A stretch of DNA of 24,914 nucleotides from Oscillospiraceae bacterium. GTDB lineage: Bacteria > Bacillota > Clostridia > Oscillospirales > Ruminococcaceae. The notes beneath the pieces are model-generated. The model was not told the origin of the DNA. It saw nothing but the letters and a program-made list of their open reading frames with translations, and did no database searches. The translations under genes and the position numbers were made by a program. Positions within the stretch are counted from its first letter, which is position 1. Every line of letters begins with the position of its first letter. The DNA is taken from NCBI GenBank assembly GCA_020024475.1, contig JAHHTS010000033.1:1-24914 (forward strand). The letters are read 5' to 3'. Below, piece after piece: positions 7,749-15,635 of the stretch.

Positions 7749-8201
7749 ATGAAAATAATAGAAGACTTGGTATCAAATCATATATTATATGTTGCGGCGA
7801 TTTCATGGTTCACCGCACAGGTATTAAAAACAATAATAAACTTATTAATAACAAAAGAGTTAAGTTTTGAGCGTCTTGTGGGTGCAGGGGGTATGCCTAG
7901 TGCTCACTCAGCTCTAGTATGTTCTTTAACTGTTGCAACTGCAAAACAATGCGGATTGTCTTCTTCAGAATTTGCTATAGCATTTGTTTTGGCTGCTATT
8001 GTTATATATGATGCAATGGGGGTAAGAAGAGCTGCTGGAGAGCAGGCGAAAGTAATAAATAGATTAGTAGATGCACTATTTAAAACTACTAACAATAAAG
8101 ATGATTTTATGGTAAAGCGACTCAAAGAACTTTTAGGACATACACCTCTAGAGGTACTTGGTGGCTCGGTTCTGGGAATATGCATTGCTTTACTTATTTA
8201 A
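7749..8201 (+). CDS. Divergent PAP2 family membrane protein (DUF212, YuiD-like)
   Basis: The product is 150 residues with about four hydrophobic segments. The blocks GGMPSAHSAL (residues 47-56), YDAMGVRRAAGEQAKVIN (87-104) and LGHTPLEVLGGSVLG (129-143) are characteristic of DUF212. PSAH resembles the PSGH motif of phosphatidic acid phosphatase 2 enzymes, and HTPLEVLGG resembles their H-x-x-x-D-V-x-x-G third motif with Glu in place of Asp. A phosphatase acting on lipid phosphates is possible but unproven for this family. Its place between ispA and dxs suggests, as inference, a polyprenyl-diphosphate-related substrate. The ribosome binding site is weak. Confidence 0.88.
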   Translation: MKIIEDLVSNHILYVAAISWFTAQVLKTIINLLITKELSFERLVGAGGMPSAHSALVCSLTVATAKQCGLSSSEFAIAFVLAAIVIYDAMGVRRAAGEQAKVINRLVDALFKTTNNKDDFMVKRLKELLGHTPLEVLGGSVLGICIALLI

Positions 8202-8232
8202 AGACTTAAAGGATTAAAATGAAGGATTTAAA

Positions 8233-10101
8233 ATGACTTATTCAATATTGGATACAATTAAATGCAGCGATGATGTTACAAAACTGCCAATAGAAAAGCT
8301 TGAACCACTTTGCTCCGAAGTTCGTGCTTTCCTTATAGAAAGCGTTTCAAAAACTGGGGGTCATTTGTCCGCAAATCTAGGTACGGTTGAGATTATTACA
8401 GCTATGCACTACTGCTTTTCAACACCGAAAGATCAATTTATTTTTGATGTTGGACACCAGTGCTATACGCATAAAATTTATACTGGAAGAAAAGATAAAT
8501 TTGATACATTACGAAAGCTAAATGGACTTTCTGGTTTTCCTTCTCCTGCTGAAAGTGATACAGATGCTTTTATTGCGGGGCACGGCAGTACATCTATTTC
8601 CTTGGCAATAGGACTAGCTGAAGCAAAAAAAATTAAAAAAGAACCAGGTTATGTTATTGCTGTGATAGGTGATGGTGCTTTTACTGGCGGAATGGTTTAT
8701 GAAGGACTTAACAATGTTAATTCAAAACTAGATAATTTAATTGTTATTTTAAATGATAATAAAATGTCTATTTCCAAAAATGTAGGCTCAGTTCCAGCTT
8801 ATCTTTCAAAATTGAGGACTAATAGAGAATATTTGGATGTCAAAAAAGGAATTTCTAATACTCTTTCAAAGATTCCAGTTATTGGAGAAGGTTTGAAAAC
8901 TGCTTTAGTTGCGTCAAAATCTTTTATAAGAAGAAATGTTTATCGAGGTGGCACTTTTTTTGAAGATTTAGGATTTATATATCATAAAGTTTCTGACGGA
9001 AATGATGTAATAGCGTTATGCTCAGCATTAGAGGCAGCAAAAAGAGTTGAGGGGCCTGTATTTATCCATGCAATTACAACTAAAGGAAAAGGTTTTGCTC
9101 CTGCTGAACAAAATCCAGGGGAATTTCATGGAGTGAGCGCATTTGACTTAGACCATGTTCCAGACCCTGATGCGGCGCCAAAAGACTCTTATTCAACTGT
9201 TTTTGGTAAAAATTTGTCAGAAATGGCGAATACTAATCAAAAGTTATGCGCTATAACTGCAGCAATGAAATATGGAACAGGCTTACAATTTTTCTATCGT
9301 GAACATAAAGATAGATTTTTTGATGTTGGTATGGCAGAAGAACATGCTGTTACATTTGCCGCAGCTTTAGCTAAATCTGGACTACAGCCAGTTGTTTGTC
9401 TCTATTCCACATTTATGCAAAGGGCTATGGACCAATATATACATGATGTTATGCTTTTAAAACTCAATGTAATGTTTGGTATAGATCGCGCAGGGCTTGT
9501 CCCTGGTGATGGTGAAACACATCAGGGAATTTATGATATAGGGATATTTGCAAATTACACTAATACTATCGTAGTTTGTCCATCAAATTATAGTGAATTA
9601 CTTTATTGGCAAAAATACCTTATTGAAAATGTATATGGTCCTAAAGTTTTGCGTTATGCTCGCGGAGGACAAGATAGCAATACAAAAGACTATATATGCA
9701 CTAAAAAAGAATTCGATTTAATTAGCGATGAAAGTCATAATGATAATCTTATAATTTGTTATGGTAGACATTTTTCACAATGTTTAAAAGCTAAAGAAGA
9801 ACTTAAAAAAGATGGAATAAATGTGGATGTTCTTAAATTAAATGTAGTTAATCCTATACCTCAACAATCTATTTTATTAGCTGAAAATTATAAAAATGTT
9901 CATTTTTATGAAGAACAAGTACAAAATGGTGGCGTAGCTGGAAGATTTGGGATAGAATTATTAAAAAACAAATTTACAAATAATTATAGTTTACATTGTG
10001 TAGAAAATTATGTAGTAAGGCGGGCAACAGTCGACCAGTTGTGGCAACTTTGTAAACTTGATAGTAACAGTATTATTAATGATATAAAAGGGAAAAAATG
10101 A
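8233..10101 (+). CDS. dxs: 1-deoxy-D-xylulose-5-phosphate synthase
   Basis: The product is 622 residues, the usual length. It is a thiamine-diphosphate enzyme joining pyruvate and glyceraldehyde 3-phosphate, the first step of the MEP route to isoprenoids. The cofactor motif GDG (residues 146-148) with N174 and N176 about 28 residues later is intact. Other family blocks are TKGKGFAPAEQNPGEFHG, ITAAMKYGTGL, RFFDVGMAEEHAVTF (usually AEQH, so a conservative Gln-to-Glu change beside the catalytic Glu), YSTFMQRAMDQ and IDRAGLVPGDGETHQG. The start is preceded by an unusual tandem AAGGATT-(T)AAAATG module. The stop overlaps the tlyA start (ATGA, 10098-10101). Confidence 0.97.
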   Translation: MTYSILDTIKCSDDVTKLPIEKLEPLCSEVRAFLIESVSKTGGHLSANLGTVEIITAMHYCFSTPKDQFIFDVGHQCYTHKIYTGRKDKFDTLRKLNGLSGFPSPAESDTDAFIAGHGSTSISLAIGLAEAKKIKKEPGYVIAVIGDGAFTGGMVYEGLNNVNSKLDNLIVILNDNKMSISKNVGSVPAYLSKLRTNREYLDVKKGISNTLSKIPVIGEGLKTALVASKSFIRRNVYRGGTFFEDLGFIYHKVSDGNDVIALCSALEAAKRVEGPVFIHAITTKGKGFAPAEQNPGEFHGVSAFDLDHVPDPDAAPKDSYSTVFGKNLSEMANTNQKLCAITAAMKYGTGLQFFYREHKDRFFDVGMAEEHAVTFAAALAKSGLQPVVCLYSTFMQRAMDQYIHDVMLLKLNVMFGIDRAGLVPGDGETHQGIYDIGIFANYTNTIVVCPSNYSELLYWQKYLIENVYGPKVLRYARGGQDSNTKDYICTKKEFDLISDESHNDNLIICYGRHFSQCLKAKEELKKDGINVDVLKLNVVNPIPQQSILLAENYKNVHFYEEQVQNGGVAGRFGIELLKNKFTNNYSLHCVENYVVRRATVDQLWQLCKLDSNSIINDIKGKK

Positions 10102-10901
10102 AAATCAGATTAGATCAATATATTTTTCAGGAAGGATATGCCCCTTCACGACAACGAGCTCAAGCTTTAATTATGGCAGGCATAGTATTTGTCAATAATC
10201 AAAAAGTAGACAAATCAGGTACAATGATTAAAGAAACAGATATAGTCGAAGTTCGTGGTAAGGATTTAAAGTATGTTAGTCGTGGTGGACTTAAACTAGA
10301 AAAAGCAATGGAGCTTTATAATTTTGATTTGAGTGGTAAGGTATGCATGGATATTGGTGCCTCTACTGGCGGATTTACTGATTGTATGCTTCAAAACGGA
10401 GCTGAAAAAGTTTATGCAGTTGATGTAGGTTACGGCCAACTTGCATGGAAACTGCGTAATGATGAAAGAGTTAAAAATATGGAAAAAACCAATATCAGAA
10501 ATGTAACTTCTGATATGCTTGATGAACATATAAATTTTTTCAGTGTGGACGTTTCGTTTATCTCGTTAAAACATATTTTCCCAGTTGCATATTCCATCTC
10601 AACCGATGATGTAATTGGCGTTTGCTTAGTAAAACCTCAATTTGAAGCTGGCAAAGAAAAAGTTGGCAAAAAAGGTGTTGTAAGAGATAGTGAAGTTCAT
10701 AAAGAAGTTATAGAAAATGTTATTAGATATGCTAATGAAAACGGATTTTTTGTTCATAAACTTACATTTTCTCCAATAAAAGGGCCAGAAGGAAATATAG
10801 AATTTTTAATTATTATTTCAAAAGATTCTACTCACGATACAGTTACACAACAAGATATTGATAATATTGTATTACAATCAAAACAGATTTTAGGTGATTG
10901 A
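10098..10901 (+). CDS. tlyA: TlyA family rRNA 2'-O-methyltransferase
   Basis: The product is 267 residues. An N-terminal S4 RNA-binding domain (residues 1-62, RLDQYIFQEGYAPSRQRAQ and VFVNNQKVDKSG) is joined to an FtsJ-like Rossmann methyltransferase domain. The SAM-binding motif is MDIGASTGGFTDCML at residues 84-98. The putative catalytic tetrad K-D-K-E can be traced in GGLKLEKA, SVDVSFISL, LVKPQFEAG and GNIEFL. In mycobacteria TlyA methylates 16S and 23S rRNA; the Firmicute homologue (YqxC-like) usually sits between dxs and nadK or argR, as here. Earlier 'hemolysin' labels for this family are not supported by the domain content. It starts within the dxs stop codon. Confidence 0.93.
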   Translation: MKIRLDQYIFQEGYAPSRQRAQALIMAGIVFVNNQKVDKSGTMIKETDIVEVRGKDLKYVSRGGLKLEKAMELYNFDLSGKVCMDIGASTGGFTDCMLQNGAEKVYAVDVGYGQLAWKLRNDERVKNMEKTNIRNVTSDMLDEHINFFSVDVSFISLKHIFPVAYSISTDDVIGVCLVKPQFEAGKEKVGKKGVVRDSEVHKEVIENVIRYANENGFFVHKLTFSPIKGPEGNIEFLIIISKDSTHDTVTQQDIDNIVLQSKQILGD

Positions 10902-10905
10902 TAAA

Positions 10906-11745
10906 ATGAAGTTTTTTATTAAAGTCAATCTTTCAAAAGAAAACAGTAAAACGGTTACAAAAAATGTAGTTCATCTTTTGAACAATGATAACCATAAATA
11001 TATGTTATGTTGTGAAGATTGCGTAGAAACAATTTTTAACAGTAAAATTGTTTCTATTGAAGAAGGCGTTAAATGGTGTGATATAATAATTACAATAGGT
11101 GGAGATGGTACTCTACTAGCTATTGGAAAAATTGCATCGGATTATAATAAGCCAATATTAGGAATTAATACTGGACATCTAGGGTTTCTTACTGCAATTG
11201 AAGGTAATGAGGTGAATCAATTAAAAAATATTTTAAGCAAAAATGTTTTTGAGATAAAGAAACATCATTTTTTGCAGACAAGAATAAATAATTCGAATTG
11301 GCGATATTGTCTTAATGATGTTGTAATTTCAAAATCAATGTATAGCAATACAGTTGGATTAGCGTTGTATAGCAATAACAATTTACTTATGCAATTTTCT
11401 GGAGATGGCATAATAATCGCCACTTCAACTGGTTCAACTGCATATTCTCTTTCCGTGGGAGGACCTATTGTTGATAGTGATTTACAAGCAATGGTTATTA
11501 GTCCAGTTGCTCCACACACATTGAATAGAACATCAATGGTGCTTAACAAAGATAAGCATATAAAAATAAAAGCAAATGATAGGAGCAATAAACGGGCATA
11601 TATTGCTTTTGATGGTGATGATTATCAAGAAATACACCAAGAAGATGAAGTAACAGTTAAGCTGTCAAAAAAATATGTATCAATTTATACACTGGGAAAA
11701 TTAGGACAATTTGAAAAAGTAGATAAAAAATTAAAATCAAGATAA
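10906..11745 (+). CDS. nadK: NAD kinase
   Basis: I place the start at the ATG of 10906, eight bases after AGGTGA (10892-10897), not at the GTG of 10894, which lies inside that site. The product is 279 residues. It phosphorylates NAD to NADP with ATP. The diagnostic GGDGT is at residues 65-69, followed by INTGHLGFL (88-95), a LNDVVI block, ISTSTGSTAYSLSVGGPIVDS-type residues in the central domain, and SPVAPHTL. It starts five bases after the tlyA stop, and argR follows after 23 bases, an order common in Clostridia. Confidence 0.95.
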   Translation: MKFFIKVNLSKENSKTVTKNVVHLLNNDNHKYMLCCEDCVETIFNSKIVSIEEGVKWCDIIITIGGDGTLLAIGKIASDYNKPILGINTGHLGFLTAIEGNEVNQLKNILSKNVFEIKKHHFLQTRINNSNWRYCLNDVVISKSMYSNTVGLALYSNNNLLMQFSGDGIIIATSTGSTAYSLSVGGPIVDSDLQAMVISPVAPHTLNRTSMVLNKDKHIKIKANDRSNKRAYIAFDGDDYQEIHQEDEVTVKLSKKYVSIYTLGKLGQFEKVDKKLKSR

Positions 11746-11768
11746 TAAACTAGGAAGGAATTTCTACC

Positions 11769-12224
11769 ATGAAAAAGGCTAGACATAAAAAAATACTTTC
11801 TTTAATTAGTGAATACAATATAGATAGACAAGAAGTTCTTCTTGAATATTTACAAAAAGAAGGATTCAAAGTAACACAAGCAACAGTATCTCGCGATATT
11901 AAAGAACTTAATCTCGTAAAAATGGTGTCATCTAACGGTGAATATAAATATGCACAAAATACTATTGTAGAAGATACAAAAGCAACTTTTACTAGATTTG
12001 ATTATATATTCTCAGAGTCAATAAAATCTGTCGACTACTCTATGAATACAATTGTAATTAAATGCCATACAGCTATGGCACAAGCTGCTTGCGAAGTTTT
12101 CGATAGTCTATTTTGGGATGGTGTAGTAGGAACTCTTGCTGGCGAAAATACTATTTTAGTTATTATGCGAACAGAAGAACAAGCGCATAATTTGTGTGAA
12201 AAACTTAAACAATATATTAAATAA
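11769..12224 (+). CDS. argR: ArgR/AhrC arginine repressor
   Basis: The product is 151 residues, the usual length. An N-terminal winged helix (residues 1-63) contains the recognition element QATVSRDIKELNLVK (37-51). The C-terminal oligomerisation and ligand domain covers residues 80-150. ArgR hexamers bind arginine and repress arginine synthesis or activate breakdown; the gene next to recN is the usual Firmicute arrangement. The ligand motif is atypical: GENT at 125-128 where Bacillus and E. coli have GDDT, whose acidic residues contact arginine. A good ribosome binding site (AGGAAGG) precedes the ATG. I saw no obvious ARG box in this window. Confidence 0.94.
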   Translation: MKKARHKKILSLISEYNIDRQEVLLEYLQKEGFKVTQATVSRDIKELNLVKMVSSNGEYKYAQNTIVEDTKATFTRFDYIFSESIKSVDYSMNTIVIKCHTAMAQAACEVFDSLFWDGVVGTLAGENTILVIMRTEEQAHNLCEKLKQYIK

Positions 12225-12238
12225 AGTGCGGTGAGATC

Positions 12239-13906
12239 ATGCTTTGTGAGCTTATGATAGAAAATGTTGCGGTTATTGAGAAAACTGATATATATTTCAA
12301 GAATGGTTTTACTTGTTTAACAGGTGAAACTGGTGCTGGTAAATCGATTATTATAGATTCTATTAACGCAATTATGGGCGAAAGAATATCTAAAAATATT
12401 ATTAGAACAGGTGCTGACAAAGCATCTATTATTGCTGTATTTGAAAAATTAGAAAAGAATATCATTGATAAAGCAGCTGAATTAGATATTGATATAGCAG
12501 ATGAATGTATTGTATCTAGGCAAATAACTATGGATGGAAAGAGCACTGCTAGAATAAACTCTGTACCATGTTCAGTATCTGCGCTTAAATATATATTTAA
12601 CGATGCTATAAATATACATGGACAACATGATAGTCAAAGCCTTCTAAATTCTTCAAAGCATATAGAGATACTAGACTCTTTCGGAGTTGATAGCGCAATA
12701 AAAACTACATACTTACAATTTTTTGACGAGTATAGTAAGTTAGAAAAAGAAATAAAAGAGCTTGAAAATATAAATGAAAATAAACAGTCCTCTTTAGATT
12801 TATTATCTTTTCAAGTTAAAGAAATAGAAGAAGCAGATTTATCTAAAGAAGAAGAATCGCAGCTTAACAGTGATAAGCAACTTATTAAAAATGCTGAAAA
12901 TATTATTACATCGCTTTCATCAGCATATGAATATTTGTTTGGAAACGACGATAATTTTGGGGCTCTTTCAGCTTTACAAGAAGCTGCTAGTGAGACAAAT
13001 GGGGTTAGTGAATTTGCAGATAATCTCAATGAAATTAGTGAAAAACTGAATGAGGCTGCAGTTATTGCACAAGACGCTGGTTTTGATCTTAAAAATTTTA
13101 TTGATGATTTTGACGTAGATTTATCAGATATAGATAGGATAGAAGATAGGCTTGATGTTTATTATAAATTAAAAAGAAAATATGGTCCTGAAGTTGAAGA
13201 TATAATTGAATTCTATGAAAACAGTAAAAAAGAAATTGAAAAAATAGAGTTCTCTAATGAAAAGCTTGAAGATTTGTATAATAAGAAGAAAATTATCTTG
13301 GAGAAACTTTCTATTTCAGCAAATAGATTATCATCAAACAGAAAAGAAGTATTCAATAAACTTTCTAGTGAAATTCAGGAGTCTTTGTCATTTCTAAATA
13401 TGCCTTTTGTAAAACTATATCTTTCTTGTGTAAAGAAAAATTTTTCATCAAATGGACAAGATAATATAGAGTTTTTGATTTCTACTAACAAAGGCGAGGA
13501 TCCAAAACCACTCGCTAAAATAGCATCAGGAGGAGAACTTTCAAGAATTATGCTTGCGATAAAGAGTGTTATTGCTGCACACGAAGACACGCACACTCTT
13601 ATTTTTGATGAAATTGATGCTGGTGTATCTGGATCGGCTGCTTTAAAAATAGGTAAACTTCTAAAATATACCTCAATCGGAAAACAAGTACTTTGTGTAA
13701 CTCATTCAGCTCAAATAGCTGCATTTGCTGATAACCATTTGATTATTGAAAAAACGACTTCAGATGATTCTACATATACATCTGTTAGACCTTTAACAGA
13801 AGAGGATAGAATTAGAGAAGTTGCAAGGATAATATCAGGGGACAACATTTCAGATGTTGCATTATTAAATGCTAAAGAAATGATTATTAGTGCAAAAAAC
13901 AGTTGA
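12239..13906 (+). CDS. recN: DNA repair protein RecN
   Basis: The product is 555 residues, typical for RecN, an SMC-like ATPase that acts at double-strand breaks. The Walker A motif GETGAGKS is at residues 29-36. Two long charged coiled-coil stretches (about 150-230 and 300-370) flank a central region. The ABC signature ASGGELSRIMLAIKS, Walker B TLIFDEIDAGVSG and CVTHSAQIAAFAD lie in the C-terminal head. It begins 14 bases after argR, preceded by GGTGAG. No LexA box is visible upstream. The last codon overlaps the -35 element of the tyrS promoter. It closes the operon, with no separate terminator behind it. Confidence 0.97.
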   Translation: MLCELMIENVAVIEKTDIYFKNGFTCLTGETGAGKSIIIDSINAIMGERISKNIIRTGADKASIIAVFEKLEKNIIDKAAELDIDIADECIVSRQITMDGKSTARINSVPCSVSALKYIFNDAINIHGQHDSQSLLNSSKHIEILDSFGVDSAIKTTYLQFFDEYSKLEKEIKELENINENKQSSLDLLSFQVKEIEEADLSKEEESQLNSDKQLIKNAENIITSLSSAYEYLFGNDDNFGALSALQEAASETNGVSEFADNLNEISEKLNEAAVIAQDAGFDLKNFIDDFDVDLSDIDRIEDRLDVYYKLKRKYGPEVEDIIEFYENSKKEIEKIEFSNEKLEDLYNKKKIILEKLSISANRLSSNRKEVFNKLSSEIQESLSFLNMPFVKLYLSCVKKNFSSNGQDNIEFLISTNKGEDPKPLAKIASGGELSRIMLAIKSVIAAHEDTHTLIFDEIDAGVSGSAALKIGKLLKYTSIGKQVLCVTHSAQIAAFADNHLIIEKTTSDDSTYTSVRPLTEEDRIREVARIISGDNISDVALLNAKEMIISAKNS

Positions 13907-13931
13907 CAACATATTTTTAAAATGATATGAT
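13903..13931 (+). promoter_or_regulatory. Promoter of the tyrS T-box leader
   Basis: A perfect -35 TTGACA (13903-13908) and TATGAT (13926-13931) are spaced by 17 bases. The -35 element overlaps the recN stop codon TGA (13904-13906). Transcription would start near 13938. An inverted repeat, ATATGA then five bases then TCATAT (13925-13941), covers the -10 and the likely start. Confidence 0.85.
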
Positions 13932-13948
13932 TCATTCATATAGTAACG

Positions 13949-14200
13949 CTATGATAAAGATAAGTAACTGAAAAGGTGCGGTTTAGAGAGAGTGCGGTTG
14001 GTGAAAGCATGACTTTGAATTTTCAGCGAATACCCTTTTGAGCGGCAACCCGAAATAAAAGTAGGCGTTGACGGATGTTCCCGTTATAGAACAAAAGTCT
14101 TTGTACTTTGTGAGGCGATTAGTTGTGAAACTTATCGTAAACAGAGGTGGTACCGTGTTATTAATAACGCCCTCTGCCAAAATGGCAGACGGCGTTTTTT
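13949..14200 (+). promoter_or_regulatory. Tyrosine T-box riboswitch (tyrS leader)
   Basis: This leader fills the 344-base gap between recN and tyrS. Stem I carries the expected AGAGAG and GGTTGGTGAAAGC elements and a specifier loop reading CGAATACCC, where TAC at 14031-14033 is a tyrosine codon. The T-box AGAGGTGGTACCGTG (14143-14157) follows. The antiterminator can be drawn base by base: CAGAGG 14142-14147 pairs CCTCTG 14171-14176, then a seven-base bulge UGGUACC, then an upper helix 14155-14160 with 14165-14170. The variable base after UGG is U (14151) and would pair with A73 of tRNA-Tyr. Uncharged tRNA-Tyr should therefore favour readthrough into tyrS. The 5' boundary is approximate. Confidence 0.96.
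14166..14200 (+). terminator. Intrinsic terminator of the T-box
   Basis: The arm 14166-14179 pairs with 14183-14196 around an AAA loop (14180-14182), with one C-C mismatch, and runs into T14195-14200. It shares bases 14166-14176 with the antiterminator, so the two folds exclude each other. Confidence 0.95.
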
Positions 14201-14250
14201 ATTTTCATTTTTCCGTTTGTCAATAAAGATTTTTATAGGAGGAAATTCAA

Positions 14251-15504
14251 ATGGAATTCAATGGAACTAAATTACCAGATAATGTTTATGATTTGTTAGT
14301 TGAAAGAGGTCTTATTTCTAATGTTACAAATCCAGAAATTGTTCGCGACATGATGGAAAAAGAAAAAATTACATTTTATACTGGATTCGATCCAACAGCA
14401 GATAGCCTTCATGTAGGTCATTTCTTACAAATGCTGGTTATGAGATATATGCAGATGTATGGTCATAGACCTATTGCACTTATTGGCGGCGGAACATGTA
14501 TGATAGGTGATCCAAGTGGAAAAACAGATATGCGTCGTGTTATGCCTAAAGAAGAAATTGATGCTAACGCTGAAAAATTTAAAACAACAATGAAAAAGTT
14601 TATTGATTTTTCTGATAATAAAGCTATCATGGTTAATAACGCCGACTGGCTTCTAAATCTTAATTATATCAATTTTTTGCGTGATATAGGATGGTTCTTC
14701 TCAGTAAATAAGATGCTTTCGGCTGATGCATTTAAAGTAAGAATGGAGAGAGATATTGGTCTAACATTCACAGAATTTAACTACATGCTTATGCAAGGAT
14801 ATGATTTTTATCGTTTATTTCATGATTATGGTTGTATTGCTGAGTTTGGTGGTAGCGACCAGTGGTCAAATATTCTTGCTGGTACTGAACTTATCCGTAA
14901 AAAAGATGGTAAAGATGCCTTTGGTGTTACATTTAATCTTCTTACAACATCAGATGGTGTAAAAATGGGTAAGACTGTTAAAGGCGCTGTATGGCTCGAC
15001 CCTGAAAAAACTTCACCATATGAATTCTTCCAGTATTGGAGAAACATCAACGATGCTGATGTAGCTAACTGCCTTCGTATGCTTACTCTCACACCACTTG
15101 ATCAAATTGATGATTATGTAAAACGTGGTGGCGCAGCTTACAATGAAGCAAAAGAATTATTAGCATACACACTTACAGAACTTATCCATTCAAAGGAAGA
15201 TGCAGATCTGGCACTTAAAACTTCTCGTGAATTGTTTGGCGGTGCGGCAAATAGTGACACAATGCCTACATTTGCTCTAAGCGATGCTAGTTTTACAGAA
15301 AATAACATTACAATTCTTGACCTACTTGTTGCTACTAAACTAGCCCCTAGTAAGTCGGAAGCAAGAAGACTTGTAATGCAAGGTGGTATTTTGGTAAATG
15401 ATTCAAAAGTTGAATCAATAGATACAAAATTTGCTAAAGAAGAATTTAATGATACTTTTATTATAAAAAAAGGCAAAAAGGTATTCCTTAAAGTTACAAT
15501 TTAA
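14251..15504 (+). CDS. tyrS: Tyrosyl-tRNA synthetase
   Basis: The product is 417 residues, the usual bacterial TyrRS length. It is a class I synthetase: the HIGH-type motif is HVGH at residues 54-57, and the KMSKS-type loop is KMGKT at 238-242, the form found in TyrRS. DFYRLFHDYGCIAEFGGSDQWSNI carries the tyrosine and tRNA-binding blocks. A C-terminal S4 domain covers about 350-410 (APSKSEARRLVMQGGILVNDSKV). AGGAGG lies about eight bases before the ATG. Expression should depend on the tyrosine T-box upstream, and a terminator follows, so it appears monocistronic. Its codon choice is richer in CTT and GCT than its neighbours, consistent with high expression. Confidence 0.98.
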   Translation: MEFNGTKLPDNVYDLLVERGLISNVTNPEIVRDMMEKEKITFYTGFDPTADSLHVGHFLQMLVMRYMQMYGHRPIALIGGGTCMIGDPSGKTDMRRVMPKEEIDANAEKFKTTMKKFIDFSDNKAIMVNNADWLLNLNYINFLRDIGWFFSVNKMLSADAFKVRMERDIGLTFTEFNYMLMQGYDFYRLFHDYGCIAEFGGSDQWSNILAGTELIRKKDGKDAFGVTFNLLTTSDGVKMGKTVKGAVWLDPEKTSPYEFFQYWRNINDADVANCLRMLTLTPLDQIDDYVKRGGAAYNEAKELLAYTLTELIHSKEDADLALKTSRELFGGAANSDTMPTFALSDASFTENNITILDLLVATKLAPSKSEARRLVMQGGILVNDSKVESIDTKFAKEEFNDTFIIKKGKKVFLKVTI

Positions 15505-15515
15505 TAAATAGATTT

Positions 15516-15546
15516 GCAGGAGGATGTTAGACTCTTCCTGCTTTTT
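15516..15546 (+). terminator. Intrinsic terminator after tyrS
   Basis: GCAGGAGGA (15516-15524) pairs with TCTTCCTGC (15533-15541, one G-U pair) around an eight-base loop, followed by TTTTT (15542-15546). It separates tyrS from the next gene. Confidence 0.88.
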
Positions 15547-15583
15547 ATTGATTATTTCTTAACTATTTAATTTTATAGTAATA

Positions 15584-15611
15584 TTGCTAACATAGAGTAA
15601 TATGTTATAAT
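15584..15611 (+). promoter_or_regulatory. Promoter of the HxlR-family gene
   Basis: TTGCTA (15584-15589) and TATAAT (15606-15611) are 16 bases apart. The AAGGAGG ribosome binding site of the gene lies close downstream, giving a leader of about 18 bases. A perfect inverted repeat fills the spacer. Confidence 0.75.
15588..15607 (+). promoter_or_regulatory. Candidate HxlR operator (inverted repeat)
   Basis: TAACATA (15588-15594) and its exact reverse complement TATGTTA (15601-15607) are separated by six bases and lie between and partly over the -35 and -10 elements. AGTAATAT also occurs twice, at 15577-15584 and 15596-15603, 19 bases apart. HxlR-type dimers often bind such repeats at their own promoters, so autorepression is the inference. 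Confidence 0.6.
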
Positions 15612-15635
15612 TTGAGTAGTAAGGAGGATTAAAGT

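Noticed and set aside
10098..10901. Hemolysin annotation for the TlyA-family gene
   Set aside because: The S4 plus FtsJ-like domain layout and the SAM motif show an RNA methyltransferase; no pore-forming or secretion feature is seen.
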